Positions 56,332-64,000 of a stretch of 64,000 nt of DNA are shown here, one piece after another (positions within the stretch are counted from its first letter, which is position 1; each line of letters opens with the position of its first letter). The DNA comes from Stenotrophomonas nitritireducens (GTDB lineage: Bacteria; Pseudomonadota; Gammaproteobacteria; Xanthomonadales; Xanthomonadaceae). The DNA lies in NCBI RefSeq assembly GCF_001431425.1, contig NZ_LDJG01000006.1:62001-126000 (forward strand), in the 5' to 3' direction. A model generated the notes under the pieces. It did no database searches and was not told the DNA's origin. It worked only from the letters and a program-made list of their open reading frames with translations. The position numbers and the translations under genes were made by a program.

Positions 56332-59300
56332 GTGCGCCGCTTCAATCTCTCCGAATGGGCGCTGGGCAACCGCCCGCTGGTGCTGTTCATGATGATCGCG
56401 CTGGCGGTCATCGGCGCCTGGTCCTACAAGCACCTCGGCCAGTCCGAAGATCCTCCGTTCACGTTCAAGGCGATGGTCGTGCAGACCGCCTGGCCCGGCG
56501 CCACCGCCGAGCAGGTCTCGCGGCAGGTGACCGAGCCGATCGAGAAGGCGCTGATGAACACCGGGCAGTTCGAGTTCATCCAGTCGTACTCGCGGCCGGG
56601 TGAGTCGCAGGTGATCTTCATGGCGCGCGATTCGATGCGGTCGAAGGACGTGCCGGAGCTGTTCTACCAGGTGCGCAAGAAGGTCGGCGACATCCGCTCG
56701 CAGTTGCCGGCCGAGGTGGTCGGGCCGTTCTTCAACGACGAGTTCGGCGACACCTTCGGCAACATCTACGCGCTGACCGGCAAGGGCTTCGACTACGCGC
56801 TGATGCGCGACTACGCCGACCGCATCCAGCTGGAGCTGCAGCGCGTGGCCGACGTGGGCAAGGTCGACCTGCTCGGCCTGCAGGACGAGAAGGTGTGGAT
56901 CGAGCTGTCCAACACCAAGCTGGCCACGCTGGGGGTGTCGCTGCAGCAGGTGCAGCAGGCGCTGGCCGACCAGAACGCGATCACGCCCGCCAGCTGGTTC
57001 GAGACCGCCAGCGACCGCGTGCAGCTGCGGGTGACCGGCCAGTTCCAGTCGGTCGAGGACATCGCCGCGTTCCCGATCCGCGCCGGCGACCGCACCGTGC
57101 GCCTGGGCGACATCGCCCAGGTCAAGCGCGGCTTCGCCGATCCGGCCTCGCCGAAGATGCGCTTCATGGGCGAGGACGCCATCGGCATCGCCGTGGCGAT
57201 GAAGGACGGCGGCGACATCCTCAAGCTCGGCAAGGCCCTGGACGATGAGTTCGCGCGGCTGCAGAAGACGCTGCCGGCCGGCATGGAGCTGCGCAAGGTG
57301 TCCGACCAGCCGCATGCGGTGGAGGACTCGGTGGGCGAATTCGTCAAGGTGCTGACCGAGGCGGTGGTGATCGTGCTGCTGGTGAGCTTCTTCTCGCTGG
57401 GCTGGCGTACCGGGCTGGTGGTGGCGGTGTCGATCCCGCTGGTGCTGGCGATGACCTTCTTCGTCATGCACCAGTTCGACATCGGCCTGCACAAGATCTC
57501 GCTGGGCGCGCTGGTGCTGGCACTGGGACTGCTGGTGGACGATGCGATCATCGCGGTGGAAATGATGGCCACCAAGATGGAGCAGGGCTACGACCGCCTG
57601 CGTGCGGCCAGCTTCGCCTGGGAGTCGACCGCGTTCCCGATGCTGACCGGCACGCTGATCACCGCCGCCGGCTTCCTGCCGATCGCCACCGCCGCCTCGA
57701 GCACCGGCGAGTACACCCGCTCGCTGTTCCAGGTGGTGACCATCGCCCTGGTGGTGTCGTGGATCGCCGCGGTGCTGTTCATCCCGTACCTGGGCGACAA
57801 GATGCTGCCGGACCTGCACAACCCCACGGCCCCCAGGCCGGGCAGCCTCGCCGGGCGCTGGCATGCGCTGCGCCTGCGCTGGGCCGACCGCAATCCCGCG
57901 CTCGCCAACCTGGTGCGGCCGAAGCAGCTGGCGCACGACCACGACCCGTACAAGAGCGCGTTCTACCAGCGCTTCCGGACGTTCCTCGACGCCTGCCTGC
58001 GCCGCCGCTGGCTGGTGATCTTCGCCACCATCGGCCTGTTCGTGTTCTCGCTGGCGATGTTCCGCTTCGTGCCGCAGCAGTTCTTCCCGGACTCGACCCG
58101 GCCGGAACTGATGGTGGACATCGAACTGGCCGAAGGCGCCTCGCTGACCGCGACCCAGGCGCAGGCGCACAAGCTGGAAGAGCTGCTCAAACAGCGCGAA
58201 GGCATCGCCAACTATGTCGGCTACGTGGGCAGCGGTTCGCCGCGTTTCTACCTGCCGCTGGACCAGCAGCTGCCGGCGACCAACTTCGCCCAGTTCGTGG
58301 TGCTGGCGCAGGACATCCATGCGCGCGAGGAAGTGCGCGACTGGCTGCTGAAGGAGGTGGTGCCGCGGTTCAACGACGTGCAGCTGCGCGTGACCCGGCT
58401 GGAGAACGGCCCGCCGGTGGGCTATCCGGTGCAGTTCCGCGTGTCCGGCGAGCATATCGACCGGGTGCAGGCCATCGCGCGGCAGGTGGCCGACAAGGTG
58501 CGGCAGAACCCGCATGTGGCCAACGTCAACCTCAACTGGTCCGAGCCGAGCAAGGTGGTGCGGCTGGTGGTGGACCAGGACCGCGCCCGCGCGCTGGGCG
58601 TGAGCAGCGCGCAGATCGCGCACTTCCTGGGCAGCTCGCTGTCGGGCATGCAGGTGAGCACCTACCGCGAAGGCAACCGCCAGATCGGCATGCTGCTGCG
58701 CGGCCCGGACGAGGAGCGCGCGCAGCTCGACCTGCTCGCCAGCCTGGCCATTCCCACGCCCGGCGGCACCGCGGTGCCGTTGTCGCAGGTGGCACGGCTT
58801 GAGTACGTGTTCGAGGACGGCATCATCTGGCACCGCAACCGCCTGCCCACCGTCACCGTGCGCGCGGACATCGCCGACGGCCTGCTGCCGCCGGAGGTCA
58901 CCGGGCAGATCCTGCCGGCCCTGGACGGCATCCGCGCCGCCCTGCCGGACGGCTACCTGCTGGAGGTCGGCGGCACGGTGGAAGATTCGGCGCGCGGACA
59001 GAACTCGATCAAGGCCGGCATGCCGCTGTTCCTGATCGTGGTGGTGACCCTGCTGATGCTGCAGCTGCGCAGCTTCTCGCGCGCGGCGATGGTGCTGGTC
59101 ACGGCGCCCCTGGGCATCATCGGCGCGACCCTGTTCCTGCTGATCTTCCGCGTGCCGTTCGGCTTCGTGGCGCTGCTGGGCACCATCGCGCTGGCGGGCA
59201 TGATCATGCGCAACTCGGTGATCCTGGTGGACCAGATCCAGCAGGACATCGACGCCGGCCACGACCGCTGGCACGCCATCATCGATGCCACCGTGCGCCG

Positions 59301-59493
59301 CTTCCGCCCGATCGTGCTGACCGCGCTGGCCGCGGTGCTGGCGATGATCCCGCTCTCGCGCAGCGCGTTCTATGGCTCGATGGCGATCTCGATCATGGGC
59401 GGACTGATCGTCGGTACGGTGCTGACCCTGGTGTTCCTGCCGGCGCTGTATGCGGCCTGGTTCCGGGTGCGGCCGGACGAGGCGGCAAGCTGA
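56332..59493 (+). CDS. RND efflux transporter permease (AcrB superfamily)
   Basis: A 1053-residue pump with the RND layout: TM1 near residues 12-32, large periplasmic loops after TM1 and TM7, and twelve TM helices. The proton-relay aspartates are in the TM4 segment LGLLVDDAIIAVEMM, and GIIGATLFLLIFRVPFG and GTIALAGMIMRNSVILVDQI are in the C-terminal half. The start is a GTG three bases after the adaptor stop. The motif content is of the drug/solvent (HAE1-like) type rather than heavy-metal type. Substrates are not deducible. It needs an outer-membrane partner, plausibly the TolC encoded nearby. Confidence 0.92.
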   Translation: MRRFNLSEWALGNRPLVLFMMIALAVIGAWSYKHLGQSEDPPFTFKAMVVQTAWPGATAEQVSRQVTEPIEKALMNTGQFEFIQSYSRPGESQVIFMARDSMRSKDVPELFYQVRKKVGDIRSQLPAEVVGPFFNDEFGDTFGNIYALTGKGFDYALMRDYADRIQLELQRVADVGKVDLLGLQDEKVWIELSNTKLATLGVSLQQVQQALADQNAITPASWFETASDRVQLRVTGQFQSVEDIAAFPIRAGDRTVRLGDIAQVKRGFADPASPKMRFMGEDAIGIAVAMKDGGDILKLGKALDDEFARLQKTLPAGMELRKVSDQPHAVEDSVGEFVKVLTEAVVIVLLVSFFSLGWRTGLVVAVSIPLVLAMTFFVMHQFDIGLHKISLGALVLALGLLVDDAIIAVEMMATKMEQGYDRLRAASFAWESTAFPMLTGTLITAAGFLPIATAASSTGEYTRSLFQVVTIALVVSWIAAVLFIPYLGDKMLPDLHNPTAPRPGSLAGRWHALRLRWADRNPALANLVRPKQLAHDHDPYKSAFYQRFRTFLDACLRRRWLVIFATIGLFVFSLAMFRFVPQQFFPDSTRPELMVDIELAEGASLTATQAQAHKLEELLKQREGIANYVGYVGSGSPRFYLPLDQQLPATNFAQFVVLAQDIHAREEVRDWLLKEVVPRFNDVQLRVTRLENGPPVGYPVQFRVSGEHIDRVQAIARQVADKVRQNPHVANVNLNWSEPSKVVRLVVDQDRARALGVSSAQIAHFLGSSLSGMQVSTYREGNRQIGMLLRGPDEERAQLDLLASLAIPTPGGTAVPLSQVARLEYVFEDGIIWHRNRLPTVTVRADIADGLLPPEVTGQILPALDGIRAALPDGYLLEVGGTVEDSARGQNSIKAGMPLFLIVVVTLLMLQLRSFSRAAMVLVTAPLGIIGATLFLLIFRVPFGFVALLGTIALAGMIMRNSVILVDQIQQDIDAGHDRWHAIIDATVRRFRPIVLTALAAVLAMIPLSRSAFYGSMAISIMGGLIVGTVLTLVFLPALYAAWFRVRPDEAAS

Positions 59494-59496
59494 ACG

Positions 59497-59528
59497 GCGC
59501 ATCCGCCGTCGCTTGCCGGCGGATGCGC
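59497..59528 (+). terminator. hairpin after the RND pump gene
   Basis: GCGCATCCGCCG (59497-59508) pairs perfectly with CGGCGGATGCGC (59517-59528) across an eight-base loop, four bases after the pump stop codon. No T run follows. Confidence 0.6.
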
Positions 59529-59609
59529 GCACCTTCGCGGTGGTAGATTGGCGTCGCGCGGCGGGCTTCCGTGGCCCGCCGCGCCAAGCCGCGAAGGGGG
59601 ACGGTTCTG

Positions 59610-62573
59610 TTGGCCCGTAGTATCGAGATCGCCTGGGGCAGGGGGTTCCGCGGCGCGGCCCGGCCGGTGCCGTGCTGGTGCATGGCCCTGGTGCTCGCCT
59701 GCCTGATCCTGCTGCCGGCGGCGCGGGCCGCGGACGGCCGCCATTACATGGTCAGCGACTGGACCATGGCCGATGGCCTGCCGCACAACCTGGTGCATGC
59801 GCTGGCGCAGGACCGCGATGGCTTCATCTGGGCCGGAACCTGGGAAGGCGTGGTCCGCTTCAACGGGCGCCATTTCACCGTTTTCGACCGCCAGAACACG
59901 CCGGGCGCAGAGCTGTCGGGCGTGTTCTGCATCCTTGCCGAGGCCGATGGCGGCGTCCTGTTCGGCACCGCGGCCGATGGCGTGTTCCGCTATCACCATG
60001 GGCGCTGGCAGCACCTGGGCGAACCCGCCGCCCGCCGCCTTCCGGTCTCGGCGCTGTTGCGCGACACCGACGGCGGCCTCTGGATCGCCTCGGCCAATCG
60101 CCTGCTGCGCATGGACGTCCATGGCCGCGTCCACGACGTGGGGGCCGACGCCGGCCTGCCCGGCGTGCGGATCAATGCGCTGGCACGCAGTGGCGATGGC
60201 GCCCTCCTGGTGGCTGCCGATACCGGCGCCTACCGGTTGCAGGGCGGCCGCGCCCTGCCCTGGGCCGCCGACTGGGCGGGCACGAATGCCGTGCGCGGCA
60301 TCGCCGGCGACGGCGCCGACGGCTGGCTGCTGGCGACCGACGATGGTGTGTACTGGCGCGATGCCGGCGGCAAGGTCGAGCACCTGCAGGCCGGCCGGCG
60401 GGTGGAGGCGGTCCTGCGCGACGCGGTCGGCGCGATCTGGATGAGCCTGTCCAGCGGCGACCTGCTGCGGCATGCCGGCGATGGCGACGAGCGCCTGACC
60501 ATCACCGGGCCGGTGAGCCCGGCCCTGCTCGCCGATCGCGAGGGCCTGATCTGGAGCGGCAGCACCGATGGCCTGCACCGCGTGGCGGAAGTCGCCGCGG
60601 TCGGCTTCACCCGCAAGGACGGACTGGGCAGCGATTACGTCCGCGTGGTCCTGCAGAGCGAGGACCGCACGCTGTGGATCGGCCACGCCGACGGTCTGGA
60701 CCGCTGGCACCAGCAGCGCATGCATCCGGTGCGGCTGGGCGATGGTGGCGGCCGCGATCCGTCGGTGCTGGCGCTGGCCTGGCGCGACGACATGCTGTGG
60801 GCGGGCACCTACGACAAGGGGGTGTTCCGGCTGGACGCGCAGGGCAGGGTGCAGGAGCGGATCCGGCTCGGCAGCCATGGCGAACCCATCGTGCGCGCCC
60901 TGCTCGCCGACCCCGACGGCGGCCTGTGGATCGGCGGTACCCACGGCCTGAGCCACTACCGGAACGGCCAGCTGCAGCTGCGGCTGGACAGCAGGGGACA
61001 GCCCACCGCGGTGGTCCATGCGCTGTATCGCGACGGCGACGGGACGCTGTGGATCGGCACCACCGGCGGCATGGCCGCGCTGCGACCTGATGGCACGCTG
61101 CGGACCTGGAACGCCGAGGACGACATTCCCGCGCAGTACGTGTTCGATTTCCTGCGCGACCCGGGCGGCGACCTGTGGATCGCCAGCGACCGCGGCCTGC
61201 TGCGCATGCGCGAGGGCGGCTTCCGCGTCTACGACCACCGCCACGGGCTGCCGCGCGACAAGCTGTTCCGCATCATCGACGACCAGGCCGGGAACCTGTG
61301 GCTGCCCAGCAACATCGGCGTGTTCCGCATCGCCCGCAAGGAACTGGACCAGATCGATGCCGGTACGCGGCGGCAGTTGGCCGTGCATGTGATCGACCAC
61401 AGCGATGGCATGCCGGGCAGCCAGGGCAACGGCGCCTCGATGCCGGCCGGCTGGCGCGCCAGCAATGGCGCGCTGGCGTTCCCGACCTCGGCCGGGCTGG
61501 GCCTGATCGACCCGCGGATCGCGGGCCGCTACGACGGCAAGGCGCCGCCGGTGGTATTCGAGAGCGTGTCGGTGGACGGCGTACAGCAGACCCTGGCCGA
61601 TCGCCTCCGGCTGGAGCCGGGCGCCCGCCGCCTCGCGGTGGACTACACCGCGCTGAGCTTCCGCGCGCCGGACAAGATCCGTTACCGCTACCGCCTGCAT
61701 GGCTTCGATGGCGACTGGGTGGAAGCCGGGGCCGGTACCGAGGCGGTCTATACCAACCTGACGCCCGGCCACCACCGCCTGGAAGTGCAGGCGATGGCGC
61801 TGCCGCTGGACTGGTCGCGGCAGGCCGAAGTCGGCACGGCGGTGATGGAACTGGACGTGGTGCCGCCGCTGTGGAAGCGCACCTCCTCGCGCGTGCTGGC
61901 CGGCCTGGCCCTGGCGGCCGCCGTGGTGCTGGGGTTCTGGCTGCGCACCGCCAGTTACCGGCGCAGCCAACGGCGGCTCGGCCGGGTGATCGCCGCGCGT
62001 ACCGAAGAACTGAGCGACAAGAACCGCGCACTGGAACTGGCCGGCATCGAGCGCGACCGGCTGCTGCAGCAGCTGGAACACCAGGCCACGCACGACGTGC
62101 TGACCGGCCTGCCGAACCGCCGCGCGGCCGAACTCCACCTGCGCCAGGCACTGGAACGCGCCGGCGATCGCGGCGAGCCGCTGTGCGTGGCACTGATCGA
62201 CATCGACCATTTCAAGCAGATCAACGACCGCCATGGCCACCACAGTGGCGACCGGGTGCTGCGCGAGGTGGCCGAACTGCTGCGCCTGCAGCTGGATGGC
62301 GACCAGTTCGTATCGCGGCATGGCGGCGAGGAATTCCTGGCGGTGCTCCGCGGCGTCACCCTGGAACAGGCGCTGGAGCGGCTGCAGGCGCTGCGCCTGG
62401 CGCTGGCCCGGCAGCGCATGGACGAGATCGCACCGGGGCTGGTGGTCACCGCCAGCATCGGCGTGGCCGAATGCGGCCCGGGGCAGGAATCCCCGCGCAC
62501 CCTGCTGGCCGCCGCCGACCGCCAGCTGTACCGCGCCAAGCGCGAGGGCCGCAACCGGGTCTGCGGCCTGTAG
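59610..62573 (+). CDS. propeller-sensor diguanylate cyclase (Reg_prop / Y_Y_Y / GGDEF)
   Basis: About 987 residues: a signal/anchor segment (MALVLACLILLPAARA), then a periplasmic two-bladed propeller sensor built of Reg_prop repeats (DRDGFIWAGTWEGVVRFNG-type units repeated to about residue 610). A Y_Y_Y domain follows (RYRLHGFDGDWVEAG), then one TM helix (VLAGLALAAAVVLGFWL), a coiled coil, and GGDEF with GGEEF at about residues 905-909. No RxxD inhibitory site precedes GGEEF, unlike the cyclase at 381. The TTG at 59610 has a strong AAGGGGGA ribosome site; GTG 59571 and ATG 59682 are alternatives. It senses an unknown extracytoplasmic ligand. Confidence 0.88.
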   Translation: MARSIEIAWGRGFRGAARPVPCWCMALVLACLILLPAARAADGRHYMVSDWTMADGLPHNLVHALAQDRDGFIWAGTWEGVVRFNGRHFTVFDRQNTPGAELSGVFCILAEADGGVLFGTAADGVFRYHHGRWQHLGEPAARRLPVSALLRDTDGGLWIASANRLLRMDVHGRVHDVGADAGLPGVRINALARSGDGALLVAADTGAYRLQGGRALPWAADWAGTNAVRGIAGDGADGWLLATDDGVYWRDAGGKVEHLQAGRRVEAVLRDAVGAIWMSLSSGDLLRHAGDGDERLTITGPVSPALLADREGLIWSGSTDGLHRVAEVAAVGFTRKDGLGSDYVRVVLQSEDRTLWIGHADGLDRWHQQRMHPVRLGDGGGRDPSVLALAWRDDMLWAGTYDKGVFRLDAQGRVQERIRLGSHGEPIVRALLADPDGGLWIGGTHGLSHYRNGQLQLRLDSRGQPTAVVHALYRDGDGTLWIGTTGGMAALRPDGTLRTWNAEDDIPAQYVFDFLRDPGGDLWIASDRGLLRMREGGFRVYDHRHGLPRDKLFRIIDDQAGNLWLPSNIGVFRIARKELDQIDAGTRRQLAVHVIDHSDGMPGSQGNGASMPAGWRASNGALAFPTSAGLGLIDPRIAGRYDGKAPPVVFESVSVDGVQQTLADRLRLEPGARRLAVDYTALSFRAPDKIRYRYRLHGFDGDWVEAGAGTEAVYTNLTPGHHRLEVQAMALPLDWSRQAEVGTAVMELDVVPPLWKRTSSRVLAGLALAAAVVLGFWLRTASYRRSQRRLGRVIAARTEELSDKNRALELAGIERDRLLQQLEHQATHDVLTGLPNRRAAELHLRQALERAGDRGEPLCVALIDIDHFKQINDRHGHHSGDRVLREVAELLRLQLDGDQFVSRHGGEEFLAVLRGVTLEQALERLQALRLALARQRMDEIAPGLVVTASIGVAECGPGQESPRTLLAAADRQLYRAKREGRNRVCGL

Positions 62574-62623
62574 CGGCGGGCCTGCCCGTTAAAACCCCAG
62601 CGGGGCGATGCCCGGCTCTACAA
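62570..62623. repeat. degenerate single copy of the two-hairpin GTAG repeat
   Basis: The element begins with GTAG at the stop codon of the propeller cyclase gene (TAG 62571-62573) and ends GCCCGGCTCTACA, with CCCAGCGGGGCGATG inside, a decayed version of the array unit. It lies between two + strand genes. Confidence 0.55.
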
Positions 62624-62654
62624 TCGGGGGTTCTCCAAGCCAGTGAGTCCGCGC

Positions 62655-63596
62655 ATGCGCACGCTTTATCCCGCCATCACGCCCTACGACACCGGTACGC
62701 TCAAGGTCGACGAGCGTCACACGCTGTACTACGAACAGTGCGGCAACCCCGACGGCAAGCCGGTGGTGATGCTGCATGGCGGCCCCGGCGGCGGCTGCAC
62801 GGAGAAAATGCGCCAGTTCCACGACCCGGCCAAGTACCGGATCATCCTGTTCGACCAGCGCGGCTCGGGCCGTTCCACGCCGCACGCCGATCTGGTGGAC
62901 AACACCACCTGGGACCTGGTGGCCGACATCGAGAAGCTGCGCGGCCACCTCCAGCTCGATCGCTGGCAGGTGTTCGGCGGCAGCTGGGGCTCGACCCTGG
63001 CGCTGGCCTATGCGCAGACCCATCCGCAGCGGGTGACCGAGCTGGTCCTGCGCGGCATCTTCATGCTGCGCCGCTGGGAGCTGGAATGGTTCTACCAGGA
63101 AGGCGCCAGCCGCCTGTTCCCCGATGCCTGGGACCACTACGTCAACGCGATTCCACCGGTGGAGCGGCACGACCTGATCTCGGCGTTCCACCGCCGCCTG
63201 ACCAGCGACGACGAAGCCACGCGCCTGGCCGCGGCCAAGGCCTGGAGCGTCTGGGAAGGCGCCACCAGCTTCCTGCACGTGGACGACGACTTCATCAACA
63301 GCCATGAAGACCCGCAGTTCGCGCTGGCCTTCGCCCGCATCGAGAACCACTACTTCGTCAACGGCGGCTTCTTCGAGGTCGAGGACCAGCTGCTGCGCGA
63401 CGCGCACCGGATCGCCGACATCCCCGGCGTGATCGTGCATGGCCGCTATGACGTGGTGTGCCCGCTGGCCAACGCCTGGGACCTGCACAAGGTATGGACC
63501 AAGGCGCAGCTGCACATCACCCCGGCTTCGGGCCATTCCGCGTTCGAGGCCGAGAACGTGGATGCGCTGGTGCGCGCCACCGACAGCTTCGCGTAG
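62655..63596 (+). CDS. pip: prolyl aminopeptidase (proline iminopeptidase)
   Basis: A 313-residue alpha/beta hydrolase of family S33. The oxyanion region is MLHGGPGGGC, the nucleophile is in FGGSWGSTLAL, the acid in GRYDVVCP and the histidine in ASGHSAFEAEN. It removes N-terminal proline from peptides in the cytoplasm. The ATG at 62655 is chosen because the family starts MRTLYP; a GTG four codons upstream is also open. The TAG stop is the first TAG of repeat array 3. Confidence 0.92.
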   Translation: MRTLYPAITPYDTGTLKVDERHTLYYEQCGNPDGKPVVMLHGGPGGGCTEKMRQFHDPAKYRIILFDQRGSGRSTPHADLVDNTTWDLVADIEKLRGHLQLDRWQVFGGSWGSTLALAYAQTHPQRVTELVLRGIFMLRRWELEWFYQEGASRLFPDAWDHYVNAIPPVERHDLISAFHRRLTSDDEATRLAAAKAWSVWEGATSFLHVDDDFINSHEDPQFALAFARIENHYFVNGGFFEVEDQLLRDAHRIADIPGVIVHGRYDVVCPLANAWDLHKVWTKAQLHITPASGHSAFEAENVDALVRATDSFA

Positions 63597-63812
63597 AGCG
63601 GGGCAACGCCCCGCTGGAGCTTTCCCCGGGCAGTTTCCGCCGGGCGCTGCCCGGCGCTTCAAAGCGGGTTTCCCGTAGAGCGGGGCAACGCCCCGCTGGG
63701 GCTTTTCCCGGATAGTTCCCGCCGGGCGCTGCCCGGCGCTGCAAAGCGGGTTTCCCGTAGAGCGGGGCAACGCCCCGCTGGGACTTTCCCCGGCTAGTCC
63801 GGCCGGGAAAGC
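63594..63812. repeat. tandem array 3 of the two-hairpin GTAG repeat, 82-bp period
   Basis: TAGAGCGGGGC starts at 63594, 63676 and 63758 (period 82), giving two full copies and a truncated third. The hairpin core is as in arrays 1 and 2, with loop CAA instead of ACC-type and a third linker type (AAGCGGGTTTCCC). The first TAG is the pip stop codon. It lies between convergent genes. Confidence 0.9.
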
Positions 63813-63824
63813 CCTATGCCGCAG

Positions 63825-64000
63825 TTACGCCTGCAGGGCGGCCTGCGCCAGCAACGCCGGCTGCAAGGCGCGGAAAACCCGCTCCAGCCGTTCCGCCCAG
63901 GCCTGCTGGCCGGTGGTGTCGGCGATCAGGTCCTGGCGGATCTCCAGTTCCACGTGCACCAGCCCGCGGCCTTCGCCATGCACCGGCACCGCATAGTCGC
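63825..64000 (-). CDS. N-formylglutamate amidohydrolase-family protein, C-terminal part (cut by window edge)
   Basis: The last 58 codons of a - strand gene that continues past the right edge. The visible sequence DYAVPVHGEGRGLVHVELEI, followed by RQDLIADTTGQQAWAERLER, matches the C-terminal region of the N-formylglutamate amidohydrolase (FGase / HutG) family, in which VHGE-RG and LEIRQDLI are conserved. Family members release formate from N-formylglutamate in histidine degradation, though many paralogues have unknown substrates. It ends in TAA just beyond repeat array 3. Confidence 0.75.
   Translation of the reverse strand, partial: DYAVPVHGEGRGLVHVELEIRQDLIADTTGQQAWAERLERVFRALQPALLAQAALQA

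Noticed and set aside
55207..59532. A similarly long antisense frame across the RND adaptor and pump genes
   Set aside because: Same composition artefact; the sense strand has a complete adaptor and pump with signature motifs.

Overview
This is a GC-rich chromosomal segment that looks like a member of the Xanthomonadaceae (Pseudoxanthomonas / Stenotrophomonas / Luteimonas type). The reasons are the gene families (glutaredoxin-HesB-rhodanese fusion, large TonB-dependent receptors, the waaA / tolC / pcm-like neighbourhood) and many GTAG-ended palindromic intergenic repeats of the kind described in Stenotrophomonas and Xanthomonas. No rRNA, tRNA, CRISPR, integrase or transposase was seen. The genus is an inference.

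Layout. 0-17 kb is mostly housekeeping: end of an S-formylglutathione hydrolase, a membrane diguanylate cyclase, a PP-loop ATPase, DegV, a pair of exported amidohydrolases (one without metal-binding histidines), DUF924, the Grx4 fusion, a polysaccharide deacetylase, a DEAD-box helicase, an AlaA-like aminotransferase / SGNH hydrolase / methyltransferase operon, RsgA, and a DUF1704 (QEGLA) metallopeptidase-like protein.

17.4-36.6 kb is rich in D-amino-acid and gamma-glutamyl functions. It holds an exported serine hydrolase, a TonB-dependent receptor and a Tat-type exported broad-specificity racemase in one + strand run; a lipoprotein gamma-glutamyltransferase, DadA and LysR on the - strand; a second gamma-glutamyltransferase; GltS; and a - strand operon of D-amino-acid deaminase-like protein, GntP permease, RpiR regulator, N-acyl-D-amino-acid deacylase and RidA. 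Together they could release, import, racemise and deaminate D-amino acids and detoxify the imine products.

36.8-41.7 kb carries malic enzyme MaeB and then a complete AHL quorum-sensing module: luxR (-), an rsaM-like gene (+) and luxI (+). Three near-identical lux boxes with CTGTCA/TGACAG half-sites lie in it. The third is ahead of a 44-residue membrane peptide with a five-glycine zipper.

41.7-47 kb holds a second TonB receptor with an exported D-aminoacylase-family protein. 47-52 kb is lipopolysaccharide-related (GT4 glycosyltransferase, O-antigen-ligase-like protein, lauroyl acyltransferase, WaaA). 52-59.5 kb has TolC, a Pcm-like methyltransferase, and a TetR regulator divergent from an RND adaptor/pump operon. 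The end holds a large propeller-sensor diguanylate cyclase, prolyl aminopeptidase and a partial N-formylglutamate amidohydrolase. Three tandem arrays of a two-hairpin GTAG repeat lie between convergent genes, and in six genes the stop codon is the TAG at a repeat edge.
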